NCBI GenBank assembly: GCA_017303395.1
Contig: JAFLBN010000008.1
Location: 62,001-126,000 of the forward strand
From: Chitinophagales bacterium
GTDB lineage: Bacteria; Bacteroidota; Bacteroidia; Chitinophagales; Chitinophagaceae
Length of the DNA stretch: 64,000 bases
Direction of reading: 5' to 3'
Shown here: positions 43,779 through 52,755 of the stretch, piece by piece
How the letters are laid out: each line of letters opens with the position of its first letter
Numbering within the stretch: position 1 is the first letter of the stretch
Notes under the pieces: model-generated
Databases searched by the model: none
What the model was told of the DNA's origin: nothing
Seen by the model: the letters and a program-made list of their open reading frames with translations, nothing else
Made by a program: the position numbers and the translations under genes

Positions 43779-44885
43779 ATGAATATTCCTTTCGTAGACT
43801 TAAAACAGCAATACCTGAGCATTAAAAATGATATAGATACTGGTATTCAGAATGTAATCAATAATACATCCTTCGTAGGCGGAAAGTACGTGAAGGAGTT
43901 TGAAGAGGCATTTGCAAAAGCTTACGGTGTTAAGCATATGATATCTGTAGCCAATGGTACAGATTCTTTGTACATCATTATGAAGATGCTTGGTGTTGGT
44001 GAGGGTGATGAAGTTATAACCGTTGCAAATAGCTGGATATCAAGCTCTGAAACAATAACACAAGCTGGTGCAAAACCAGTTTTTGTAGATATTCATCCTG
44101 ACTACTATAGTATAGATGAAACTAAATTGGAAGCAGCCATAACACCTGCTACAAAAGCACTGATATTGGTACACCTGCAGGGGCAGATGGCGGATGTAGA
44201 GACAATAGCACGCATCTGTAAGGAAAAAAATATCTACCTGATTGAAGACTGTGCACAGTCTCATTTCTCTGAATATAAAGGCGTATATGCTGGTGTTACT
44301 GGTATAGCAGGTAGCTTTAGCTTCTACCCTGGTAAGAATCTTGGTGCGTACGGTGATGCGGGTGGTATCATTACCAACGATGATGAGCTGGCAACCAAAA
44401 TCAGGATGTTTGCAAACCATGGTGCGCTTACAAAACACCAGCATCAGATAGAGGGTATCAATAGCCGTCTGGATAGCATGCAGGCAGCAATATTATCTGC
44501 AAAGCTGCCACATATACATAAGTGGACAGAACAGCGCATCAATAACGCAGCACTATATCATAAGTATCTGGCTGATGTTAACGATATAGTACTACCTGCC
44601 ACAAGGCCCGATTCTAAACATACTTTCCATTTGTACATGATCCGTACCAAGGTTCGTGAAAAACTGATGCAATACCTGAAAGAGAATGGTATTGAGACAG
44701 CGATACACTATCCTACAGCATTGCCCAACCTAAAGGCGTATGCATACCTTGGTCTGAAACCGGAACAATTCCCGATTGCTACGCAGTATCAGGATGAAAT
44801 ATTGTCTTTGCCAATGTATCCTGAATTGAAAGAAGAAGAGATTGCGTATGTAGCACAGAAAATAAAAGACTTTTTCAAGGCATAA
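43779..44885 (+). CDS. DegT/DnrJ/EryC1 aminotransferase (nucleotide-sugar, WbpE/FdtB-like)
   Basis: A 368-residue PLP-dependent sugar aminotransferase. The Schiff-base lysine is K186 in SFYPGKNLGAYGDAG. Other family motifs are SVANGTDSLYIIMKML (phosphate-binding Thr/Asp), IEDCAQSHFSEYKG, and NSRLDSMQAAIL. It would put an amino group on a 3-keto sugar. Two substrates are possible in this locus: the WlbA-type 3-keto-uronic acid made by the neighbouring oxidoreductase, or the 3-keto-6-deoxyhexose made by the FdtA-type isomerases 13 kb upstream. It overlaps the next gene by one base. Confidence 0.9.
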   Translation: MNIPFVDLKQQYLSIKNDIDTGIQNVINNTSFVGGKYVKEFEEAFAKAYGVKHMISVANGTDSLYIIMKMLGVGEGDEVITVANSWISSSETITQAGAKPVFVDIHPDYYSIDETKLEAAITPATKALILVHLQGQMADVETIARICKEKNIYLIEDCAQSHFSEYKGVYAGVTGIAGSFSFYPGKNLGAYGDAGGIITNDDELATKIRMFANHGALTKHQHQIEGINSRLDSMQAAILSAKLPHIHKWTEQRINNAALYHKYLADVNDIVLPATRPDSKHTFHLYMIRTKVREKLMQYLKENGIETAIHYPTALPNLKAYAYLGLKPEQFPIATQYQDEILSLPMYPELKEEEIAYVAQKIKDFFKA

Positions 44886-46012
44886 TGATGGTCTTTGAGA
44901 ATAAGACAGTACTCATACTCTCTCAGCAAGACTGGGGGACTATGTTCTTGTCGAAGCATCACTATGCAGTGGAGCTAGGCAAGATGGGTAATCATGTATA
45001 TTATATTGAAGGTCCGAATAGTGACATGAGCCTTAATAAAGGCGAAGTGAAGATTTTTTCAACAGAACATCCAAACGTTTACTACGTTAAGCATAGGTTG
45101 TCATTCCCATTGTTTGTCAAGTTCAAACTCCCGGCAGTTTATAATTTCCTCATCACAAGGCATATAAAAAGGCTGATGAGCAAATTGCCGCATAAGGTAG
45201 ATGCCATTATTTCTTTCGATATTTCGAATACACTGCCTCTGCCTGCATTTGGGAACTGCTCTAAAATATTGATAGCTGCAGATGATTCTAAAGACAAAGC
45301 ATCCGTAGAAGCTGCTAAAGGTGCATCTGCAGTATTGTCTATCGCGAAGGAGTACTTGGTGAAGTATGAGGGCTGTGGCATTCAGCTATATAATCTTGGT
45401 CATGGTGTAGCATCATATTTTATTAACGAAAAAATAGATGAAATTATTAATGCGCCTTTGCAGATAGGTTTGTCAGGCAACTTCCTTCGTCGCGATCTGG
45501 ATCGCGATACTATGCTGCAGATATTCAGAGAGAATCCTGAAGTGGAATTTAATCTCTGGGGTTCTTACGATTATGCAAACTCCAATCTTGCTTCAGGTAA
45601 TGATGCAGATACCTTGAAGTTTATCGATACCTTAAAACAACTTACTAACGTGCATTTGCATGGTCAGGTATTGCCGCGGGTGTTAGCAGAAGAATTGAAG
45701 AAGATGGACGGCTTTCTGATATGTTATGATATTGACAGAGATCAGAGTGGAGGCACAAACTATCATAAGGTGTTAGAGTATCTCGCTACGGGTAAAGTAA
45801 TTGTATCTAACAATATTACCACTTACGATACGCCTGACAGGCTGATTGAAATGCCGGCAGAAAGAAATAACGTGAATCTACCTGCATTGTTTAAAGATGT
45901 GGTCGCAAATATTCCAAAACACAATGCTGCGCAAGAACAGCAAAGACGAATAGCATTTGCAAAAGACCATTCGTATATCAGTAACCTTCAAAAAATAGCC
46001 TCGTTTCTGTAA
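44885..46012 (+). CDS. Glycosyltransferase-like protein (GT-B)
   Basis: A 375-residue protein with the N-terminal pattern of GT-B enzymes (VLILSQQDWGTMFLSKHHYAVE) and C-terminal nucleotide-domain strands LQIGLSGNFLRRDLD, FNLWGSYDYANSNL and NYHKVLEYLATGKVIVSNNI. This resembles the family that includes teichuronic-acid and O-antigen transferases lacking the strict GT4 motif. The adjacent in-frame ATG at 44888 is an alternative start. It overlaps the following gene by one base. Confidence 0.72.
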   Translation: MMVFENKTVLILSQQDWGTMFLSKHHYAVELGKMGNHVYYIEGPNSDMSLNKGEVKIFSTEHPNVYYVKHRLSFPLFVKFKLPAVYNFLITRHIKRLMSKLPHKVDAIISFDISNTLPLPAFGNCSKILIAADDSKDKASVEAAKGASAVLSIAKEYLVKYEGCGIQLYNLGHGVASYFINEKIDEIINAPLQIGLSGNFLRRDLDRDTMLQIFRENPEVEFNLWGSYDYANSNLASGNDADTLKFIDTLKQLTNVHLHGQVLPRVLAEELKKMDGFLICYDIDRDQSGGTNYHKVLEYLATGKVIVSNNITTYDTPDRLIEMPAERNNVNLPALFKDVVANIPKHNAAQEQQRRIAFAKDHSYISNLQKIASFL

Positions 46013-47256
46013 TGAATACTACAGGTAAAAAGGTGTTACTGGTAACTACGGCAAACATGACCTGCAATCCACGGTGTTATAAAGAATTGACAGCCTTGGT
46101 GAATAGTGGCTACAAAGTGTCTGTGCTCAAATTTGATATCAGAAACTGGTCTGAAGAATATGAGGCATTGCTAGAGTCCGCGCTCCCGCTAGTGCAATGG
46201 ATAACATTGGATACTGGCAGACGTTCGAAAGCAGGATGGCTCGCTGCTACGCTGGTTGGAAAACTTGCAGGTAAACTACAGCAACTATTCCCAAAGAATC
46301 TTGCTATCACTTCTTATGCAATTGAAAAAAGAAGTTGGTTGCTGCATAGTAAACTGAAACAAATTGCATCGCAATATGATATGTTGATTGCTCACAATCT
46401 CGGTGCATTTTTGCCAGTTTACAATGCTGCTAAAAATGCAGGTATACCTTACGGTGTGGATGTAGAAGATTATCATCCTGGTGAGTACGATGATACAACG
46501 CCTGAACAATATGCAAGAATGCTGATGCAAGGCACGCTGAAAGATGCAGCCTATGTTACAGTAGCGGCACCATTGATATTGCAACACACCATACAAGATG
46601 TGCCGGCAATAAAAGATAGGTCTGTAGTCGTGAACAATGTATTTCTGCTTGAGCTGCAACCAGAGTTTCAGGACTTGCAGCTTAATGATGGAGAACCTCT
46701 CAAGTTGGTGTGGTTCTCTCAGAATGTAGGATTGGACAGAGGGCTCGATGATGTAATCAGGGCGCTAAATCAAATCAATGACTTCCCTATAGAGCTCACA
46801 CTGATTGGAAACTGTACAGACAGCAATCGACAGTTTTTTACAGATATGCTTACCAATACTAAGCATGCACTGATATTTAAGAAGCCGCTACCTGAAAAAG
46901 AATTGATGATCGAATTGTCTCAGTATCATATTGGGTTGGCGTTAGAGATAGTTCATAATCTGAACAAACGTATTTGCGTGGCTAATAAAATGTCTACCTA
47001 TCTGCTTTGTGGCAATGCCATCATTGCGTCGGGTACAGAAGGACAAGAGTTGTTTATGAAGCAGTATCCAGGTATTGGTCAGACATATACATCCGGCAAT
47101 CCGACACTGCTCGCTACCGCAATTACCAAATACTACAAAGACAAACAACTATTGCAACAGCACCGCAGGAATGGATATAAGCTCGCAGCAGAGGAATTGA
47201 ATTGGGAAAAAGAACAACAGCTATTTCTGGCAGCAGTTAATAAAGCACTTTCTTGA
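46012..47256 (+). CDS. Glycosyltransferase-like protein (GT-B)
   Basis: A 414-residue GT-B-type protein. VLLVTTANMTCNPRCYKELTA is the N-terminal segment, LIAHNLGAFLPVYNAAK and YGVDVEDYHPGEYDD the acceptor side, and KLVWFSQNVGLDRGLDDVIR with LTLIGNCTDSNRQ the donor domain. The C-terminal KMSTYLLCGNAIIASGTEGQ (E-loop) is clear. Its first base overlaps the previous stop codon and its 3' end overlaps the next gene by four bases. Confidence 0.75.
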   Translation: MNTTGKKVLLVTTANMTCNPRCYKELTALVNSGYKVSVLKFDIRNWSEEYEALLESALPLVQWITLDTGRRSKAGWLAATLVGKLAGKLQQLFPKNLAITSYAIEKRSWLLHSKLKQIASQYDMLIAHNLGAFLPVYNAAKNAGIPYGVDVEDYHPGEYDDTTPEQYARMLMQGTLKDAAYVTVAAPLILQHTIQDVPAIKDRSVVVNNVFLLELQPEFQDLQLNDGEPLKLVWFSQNVGLDRGLDDVIRALNQINDFPIELTLIGNCTDSNRQFFTDMLTNTKHALIFKKPLPEKELMIELSQYHIGLALEIVHNLNKRICVANKMSTYLLCGNAIIASGTEGQELFMKQYPGIGQTYTSGNPTLLATAITKYYKDKQLLQQHRRNGYKLAAEELNWEKEQQLFLAAVNKALS

Positions 47257-48512
47257 AGAAGATATTAATCATATCACCACACTTTCCGCCATCTAATCTT
47301 GCCGCAGTACACAGGTCGCGTTTATTTGCGCAACACTTGCCATCTATGGGTTGGGAGCCGACAGTGTTGATGGTAGATGAGAAATATTACGAAGAGAAGC
47401 TGGATCATAATTTAGAAAAATTGGTCCCTTCTAATCTGAAAATAGATAAGGCATCAGCTTTTGGAGTAACAAAGCCAAGGCTAATAGGTGATATTGGGAT
47501 GCGTGGTTTCTTTCAACTTTATAAGAAGGCTAAGCAAATCGTTCGTAGAGATAAGATTGATTTTGTGTACATACCCATTCCATCATTTTACGTTGCATTG
47601 CTCGGCCGTTGGCTGCATGCAAGCACCGGGGTGAAGTATGGTATAGATTATATAGATCCATGGGTGCATGAATTCCCGGGTGCAGGATGGAGATACAGGC
47701 TTAGCGAAACGGTTGCAAAGTTTCTTGAGCCAATAGCAGTAAAAAAGGCATCGCTGATTACAGGTGTTGCAGAAGGCTATTACAAAGGTGTGCACGAACG
47801 GAATCCTCATTTGCTACAGTCTTGTGTGTTTGCGGCTATGCCTTATGGAGGCGAAAGAGAGGATCATGCGAAAGTGGCGCAGATGGATATCAAGCCATAT
47901 CTGTTTGCAAAATCTGCAAAAATACAACTGGTATATGCGGGTGCAATGCTACCTAAAGCTTATGAGCCACTCGAAGCAATTTTCAAAGCTATCAGTGCAG
48001 AAAAGGGAAAATACCAAAACATAGAGTTTCACTTTATAGGTACCGGTAAATCACCAAACGATCCGCAAGGGTATAACATAAAACCATTGGCAGAAAAATA
48101 CGGCTTGTGGCAATCTGTAGTGTTTGAGTATCCTGCACGTATACCGTATATGGACGTCTTGGTGCATCTGGATGCTGCAGATGGTATTTTTATATTGGGT
48201 AGTACAGAACCGCACTATACACCATCCAAAGTGTATCAGGCGGTATTGTCTTCTAAAGCAATACTTGCAGTGTTGCATGGCGAATCGACAGCATTCAATG
48301 TTGTCAATAGCACAAAAGCAGGTATAGCCTATCCGATTGTTCCTGAGAACATTGAAAAGATAACAACAGATTTTAACCCTTTGATGGACAACTACCTGGA
48401 GTTTAAGCAGCAGTTTCAGCCATCACAGGTAGATACAAAAGCATTCGACCAATACAGTGCAAAAGCTGTAACGCAAATACTGGCGAATTCATTAAATAAG
48501 ATTTGTGGGTAA
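47253..48512 (+). CDS. Glycosyltransferase-like protein (GT4-type)
   Basis: A 419-residue protein. KKILIISPHFPPSNLAAVHRSRLFAQHL is the opening acceptor loop typical of GT4 enzymes (given in part: SPHFPPSNLAAVHRS). IDYIDPWVHEFPG follows, then the donor side IQLVYAGAMLPKAYEPLEAIF and DGIFILGSTEPHYTPSKVYQ. The start is a TTG at 47253 overlapping the previous stop; no ATG precedes the conserved loop. Its 3' end overlaps the aldo/keto reductase by eight bases. The donor sugar is unknown. Confidence 0.75.
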   Translation: MKKILIISPHFPPSNLAAVHRSRLFAQHLPSMGWEPTVLMVDEKYYEEKLDHNLEKLVPSNLKIDKASAFGVTKPRLIGDIGMRGFFQLYKKAKQIVRRDKIDFVYIPIPSFYVALLGRWLHASTGVKYGIDYIDPWVHEFPGAGWRYRLSETVAKFLEPIAVKKASLITGVAEGYYKGVHERNPHLLQSCVFAAMPYGGEREDHAKVAQMDIKPYLFAKSAKIQLVYAGAMLPKAYEPLEAIFKAISAEKGKYQNIEFHFIGTGKSPNDPQGYNIKPLAEKYGLWQSVVFEYPARIPYMDVLVHLDAADGIFILGSTEPHYTPSKVYQAVLSSKAILAVLHGESTAFNVVNSTKAGIAYPIVPENIEKITTDFNPLMDNYLEFKQQFQPSQVDTKAFDQYSAKAVTQILANSLNKICG

Positions 48513-49335
48513 CATTTTTGAACAATTAGGTTTTGGTGGCGCTTCGCTTTCCAGTATGTCATCACAACATGCTGTGACGAAGTTGCTGAACAATGCCTAC
48601 GAAAATGGTGTAAAACATTTTGATACCGCACCATTGTACGGGCGCGGATATTCTGAACTGCTGATTGGTAGTTTTATTCGTAATAAACGTCAGCATGTTA
48701 CTGTTACCACAAAGTTTGGTCTGGGTAATACAGAAACGGGCAAGTTGCCTCCGGTATTAGCATTGCCACTCAATTACTGGAATAAAAAACTGAGAGGTAT
48801 CAAAATGCCTGCACCAGGTGTTTATGAACCACAATTACTGCCACACCGCATCATTACAAAACAGGATGTGGAAAGTAGTCTGAACAGAAGCCTTAGCAGA
48901 TTGGGTACAGACTATATAGATTACTATTTGTTGCACGAAGGTCGTCCGTCTTTCATACACGATGATGCTATGCAATACCTGATGGATATGAAGCAGAAAG
49001 GTATCGTTGGGCAGATAGGTATTGCTACCGATGCATTTAATGTGAAAGTATGTAGTGCGGATGAGATAAGTAGGATAGATGTCTTGCAATATAGCTACGA
49101 TACTGCTATAGCTAAAGAGTTAAAGGGGCAATATCCTGATAAGCTGCATATACTACATAGTTGTATCAATAACCTGGCAAATGAAATATTCCCTTCGGAA
49201 GTTTCTGCCACAGACAAAGCAGGGTATAAACTTGCAAAATGTGCTAAAGAAAACAGTAACGGTAAAGTATTGTTTTCTACCCGTAGGCCACAAGTGTTGA
49301 AAAACAATTTGGCGGCATACAAAAAATACATCTGA
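48505..49335 (+). CDS. Aldo/keto reductase
   Basis: A 276-residue NAD(P)H-dependent reductase. The catalytic tetrad is intact: D40 and Y45 in FDTAPLYGRGYSE, K70 in VTTKFG, and H144 in YYLLHEG. It begins with GTG at 48505 and is two bases upstream of a GMC-type flavoprotein gene. This pairing within a glycosyltransferase run suggests that the two act in sequence on a sugar or sugar-derived aldehyde, ketone or alcohol. The substrate is not recognisable from sequence. Confidence 0.88.
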   Translation: MGNIFEQLGFGGASLSSMSSQHAVTKLLNNAYENGVKHFDTAPLYGRGYSELLIGSFIRNKRQHVTVTTKFGLGNTETGKLPPVLALPLNYWNKKLRGIKMPAPGVYEPQLLPHRIITKQDVESSLNRSLSRLGTDYIDYYLLHEGRPSFIHDDAMQYLMDMKQKGIVGQIGIATDAFNVKVCSADEISRIDVLQYSYDTAIAKELKGQYPDKLHILHSCINNLANEIFPSEVSATDKAGYKLAKCAKENSNGKVLFSTRRPQVLKNNLAAYKKYI

Positions 49336-49337
49336 TA

Positions 49338-50888
49338 GTGCCATATATAGATTGCAATACAGGATTCCCCTCCATTCGTAAAGAAGACTATGATTATACT
49401 ATCATAGGCTCCGGTGCAGCGGGTATTTTGTTAGCAGTCAAGCTTACAGAAAAAGGTAAGCGTGTGTTGATGATTGAGGCAGGTCATTTTGAAGAAGATG
49501 CAGAAAGACAATCACTCAATAAAATATTGCAGACCGGCAAGGAGTTAGAAAGCTCTGAAAGCGGTCGTAAACGTGCGGTTGGTGGTACTACCATTGCTTG
49601 GGGCGGACAATCATTGCCATTTTATCCAATCGACTTCAGTAAAAGGGACTGGGTAGAAAACAGCGGTTGGCCTTTACCTATAGAAGAGGTACAACCATAC
49701 TACAACGAAGCCAATCGTTTTATGGGTGTTGATGAGGTAGATTATGAGGAAGATGTATTTGCGATGTTGGGTATGAAGAAGCAGCCGTTTAACAGAGATG
49801 AGCTATGGTATCATTTCTCGAAATGGGCACCCGAACCCAACTTTAAAAAACTTTATTATAGTACATTGGAACATGATGTAACCGTACTATATAATGCAGT
49901 TGCTACACGCATAAATGTGAATAATGATAAGCTTGCAGATAATATAGAGCTTACCAACTTTAATAGCGAGAAAGTAATAATACCTGTTAATAACGTGCTG
50001 ATTGCCACAGGTTCTATTGAGGCGTCACGTTTGTTATTGGCAAGCGATGCACAAGTCGTTGGAGGGTTGGGCAACCATTCAGGGTGGTTGGGCAAGTGTT
50101 TTATGGAACATCCGTGTATAGAGATTGGTATTGTATCTCCGCCCAATGAATATAAACTACAACAAGCGTTCAATACTCACCTTTATAAAAAACGTAAATA
50201 CTCAGTTCGTATCAGTCTTGCAGAGAAAGCACAGCGCGACCAGAAAGTGCTAAATGCCTCTATGGGTATTATGTTCGATTATAATGATGGTCGCGTAGAT
50301 CCTTATGTAGAAGTACGTAAGTATCTGCAGGAAAGAAAAGTTAACTCTATCCCATCACTATTTACCAATATGGGCGCATACCTGCTTTCTGCAAAAGCAT
50401 TGGTGCTTGATAAATTGATATATAAACATAATGCCCGTGCACGTGCGGTAGTGATGATGGAGCAAGAGCCGTTGAAGGAAAGTGCTATTACATTGTCTAA
50501 TGAGATAGATGTTGTCGGCATGCGCAAGGCATCGCTCAACTGGCAGATAAGTCATAAGACTTGGGATACTGTTGTGTATGCTTCTGGGGTTCTTAAAAGA
50601 GAATTGAAGCGATTGGGTTTTGGAGATCTGAATGTACACGCACATATTAATAGTGCAAACACAAACTGGGCAAGCCATCTTACAGATGTAAACCACCATA
50701 TGGGCGGTACACGTATGAGTGCTACACCTGATGAAGGTGTTGTTTCTACAGAGCTGCAAGTGTGGGGACACCCCAATATATATGTTTGTAGCTGTTCGGT
50801 TTTTCCGACAGTATCACATTCAAACCCAACACTCACTATGATGGCGCTTTGCATCAGGTTGGTCAATAAATTAACTGCTAAAAACTAA
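49338..50888 (+). CDS. GMC-type FAD-dependent oxidoreductase
   Basis: A 516-residue flavoprotein. The N-terminal FAD-binding loop IIGSGAAGILLAVKLTEKG (G24, G26, G29) is followed by the adenine-ribose acid in VLMIEAGHFEED and by AVGGTTIAWGGQSLPF, as in the glucose-methanol-choline family. The C-terminal domain has HHMGGTRMSATPDEGVVST and VFPTVSHSNPTLTMMAL, the conserved His and Asn-Pro-Thr positions. It starts with GTG, two bases after the aldo/keto reductase. Such enzymes oxidise alcohols on sugars; a role in making or modifying an unusual sugar is inferred. No signal peptide, so it acts in the cytoplasm. Confidence 0.85.
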   Translation: MPYIDCNTGFPSIRKEDYDYTIIGSGAAGILLAVKLTEKGKRVLMIEAGHFEEDAERQSLNKILQTGKELESSESGRKRAVGGTTIAWGGQSLPFYPIDFSKRDWVENSGWPLPIEEVQPYYNEANRFMGVDEVDYEEDVFAMLGMKKQPFNRDELWYHFSKWAPEPNFKKLYYSTLEHDVTVLYNAVATRINVNNDKLADNIELTNFNSEKVIIPVNNVLIATGSIEASRLLLASDAQVVGGLGNHSGWLGKCFMEHPCIEIGIVSPPNEYKLQQAFNTHLYKKRKYSVRISLAEKAQRDQKVLNASMGIMFDYNDGRVDPYVEVRKYLQERKVNSIPSLFTNMGAYLLSAKALVLDKLIYKHNARARAVVMMEQEPLKESAITLSNEIDVVGMRKASLNWQISHKTWDTVVYASGVLKRELKRLGFGDLNVHAHINSANTNWASHLTDVNHHMGGTRMSATPDEGVVSTELQVWGHPNIYVCSCSVFPTVSHSNPTLTMMALCIRLVNKLTAKN

Positions 50889-50897
50889 CTGTACTAT

Positions 50898-51650
50898 ATG
50901 AGTCAGCCCAATAATATTCAAACCGAGTACGAACAGTGGCATAAAGACTACAACAAGAACATCCTTGACATTGACAAGCTGAATATGATGAAATGGCACA
51001 GAACTGTGCTTAGTTTTCTCGATAAAGATTTGTCTGGTAAAAAGATGCTGGAAGTAGGGTGTGGTAACGGTGATTTTTCCAACTATCTGTCTCTGAACCA
51101 TAATGCAGATATCCTGGGCCTTGACTTTTCTACAGAAAGTATAAAGATTGCCAATCAGAAGAAAAATGTATTTGGTGCAAAGACATCGTCATTTATGGTT
51201 GGCGATGCCCAGAACATTTCACTACCCGACAATAGCTTTGATATCATCGTATCGTGCGAGTGTCTGGAACATATTCCTGTTCCGCAGAAAATGGTTTCAG
51301 AAATATTCAGATTGTTGAAGCCAGGCGGAAGAGTAGTCCTTACTACAGAAAACTACTTCAATGCCTACGCATACCATAGGTTATACCTGAAAATGCTTGG
51401 TCGTCCTTTCGATTCAGGTTCAGGTGTGCAGCCTTTGGAAAATTTCTTCTTCTTCTGGCAGGTTGCAGGTATGTTCCGTAAAGCCGGCTTTAAAAATACA
51501 AAGACGGTTAGTGGTGAATATGTGATGCTACTGTTGCCGGGTACAGACCCTGCTAAATTCACAATAGATGAAGTGAAGAGCCCGCTGATGAAAAAAATCA
51601 TGAAACCTTTTGGCAGGCGCATGACATATTACGCAACCAAGCCACTTTAA
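50898..51650 (+). CDS. Class I SAM-dependent methyltransferase
   Basis: A 250-residue methyltransferase: motif I KMLEVGCGNGDFSNYLSL near residues 50-67, then DILGLDFSTESIKIA (acidic ribose-binding strand), FMVGDAQNISLPDNSFDIIV, and CECLEHIP with LKPGGRVVLTTENYF. This is the Methyltransf_11 pattern. Within a polysaccharide locus it most likely O-methylates a sugar hydroxyl, possibly as a chain-terminating cap. It lies between the GMC gene and a glycosyltransferase with only 6-9 base gaps. Confidence 0.88.
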   Translation: MSQPNNIQTEYEQWHKDYNKNILDIDKLNMMKWHRTVLSFLDKDLSGKKMLEVGCGNGDFSNYLSLNHNADILGLDFSTESIKIANQKKNVFGAKTSSFMVGDAQNISLPDNSFDIIVSCECLEHIPVPQKMVSEIFRLLKPGGRVVLTTENYFNAYAYHRLYLKMLGRPFDSGSGVQPLENFFFFWQVAGMFRKAGFKNTKTVSGEYVMLLLPGTDPAKFTIDEVKSPLMKKIMKPFGRRMTYYATKPL

Positions 51651-51656
51651 TAAAGA

Positions 51657-52751
51657 ATGAAAATTCTCTGCTTTCTGAGCGGCAATATATTATCAGGTAA
51701 AGAGTTCGTGGCGTTGGATGTCATCCGTGGTTGGAAAGCAGCAGGTCACACTGTAGAAGTTGCATTTGTTGGTTGGCATGATGGCAAGTTTCAACAGCAG
51801 CTAACTGAAATGAATGTACCCAGCCATCCTATAAAGTTGGGCTGGTATTATCTGAGGCAATGGAAGTGGTCGCTTGATTCTTTCGTTAATTATCTGCCTG
51901 CAATTGCACAGTTCAGGAAACTGCAAAAGCTATTCAACCCCGACATAATATACATGGATAGCTACAGGCAGATAATATTGCTGAAGCCATTCCTGAAAAA
52001 GAAAGTGGTTTTCCATGTCCACGATCCGCACGCATTCAGTAGCAGAGAAGCCATGATGATACAACTGGCTGATAGTGCAGTGAATAGATATGTAGCTGTG
52101 TCTGGCTTTATAAAGAATGATCTGGTAGCTTGCGGGGTATCTGCAGATAAAGTGAGTGTGGTGTATAATGGCACACATTTGCCCCCAAATACAGCGAAGC
52201 TGTATATGCCCGAAGGGGTGTTGAGGATAGGATTGATAGGACAGATACTGGAACGTAAAGGTCACGAAGATGTACTGGAGACCATCAGCCAATTGGCGAA
52301 CACCATAAAATGCAAAGTGTTGATATATGGCAAGGGCGATGAAGGGTATATACAAAAACTGGAACACCTGATAGCAGATAAGCAATTGACATCTTATATA
52401 GAGTGGAAAGGCTTTGAAGCTGATAAAAAGAAAGTGTACGATAGTATAGATGTGGTTGTGGCTGCCACGCGTAATGATGAGCCGTTTGCACTGGTAGCAT
52501 TGGAAGCAGGTGCTTATAAAGTACCTGTTATAGCTACACGTTCGGGTGGATTTGTAGAAAGTATTGTTGATGGTGAAACCGGGTTCATTGTAGAGAAGAA
52601 CAGCCCGACGATGATACAAGATAAGTTGCAGTACTTATACAATACAGATGGTATGCTGACCACTATGGGAAATGCAGCATATAGTAATATCAAATTAAAC
52701 TTCTCACTGGCTGCAATGCAGGCGGGGATGAACAAAATAATTTCTGCATAG
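51657..52751 (+). CDS. Glycosyltransferase, GT4 family
   Basis: A 364-residue GT-B enzyme. It has the N-terminal GKEFVALDVIRGWKAAGHTV loop, the acceptor helix VVFHVHDPHAFSSREAMM, the linker VVYNGTHLPP and the donor domain LRIGLIGQILERKGHEDVLE. The catalytic E-x7-E is in RNDEPFALVALEAGAYKVP, followed by ATRSGGFVESIVDGETGFIV. All core GT4 elements are present. Its stop is four bases before the next GT4 gene. Confidence 0.88.
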   Translation: MKILCFLSGNILSGKEFVALDVIRGWKAAGHTVEVAFVGWHDGKFQQQLTEMNVPSHPIKLGWYYLRQWKWSLDSFVNYLPAIAQFRKLQKLFNPDIIYMDSYRQIILLKPFLKKKVVFHVHDPHAFSSREAMMIQLADSAVNRYVAVSGFIKNDLVACGVSADKVSVVYNGTHLPPNTAKLYMPEGVLRIGLIGQILERKGHEDVLETISQLANTIKCKVLIYGKGDEGYIQKLEHLIADKQLTSYIEWKGFEADKKKVYDSIDVVVAATRNDEPFALVALEAGAYKVPVIATRSGGFVESIVDGETGFIVEKNSPTMIQDKLQYLYNTDGMLTTMGNAAYSNIKLNFSLAAMQAGMNKIISA

Positions 52752-52755
52752 CAGT

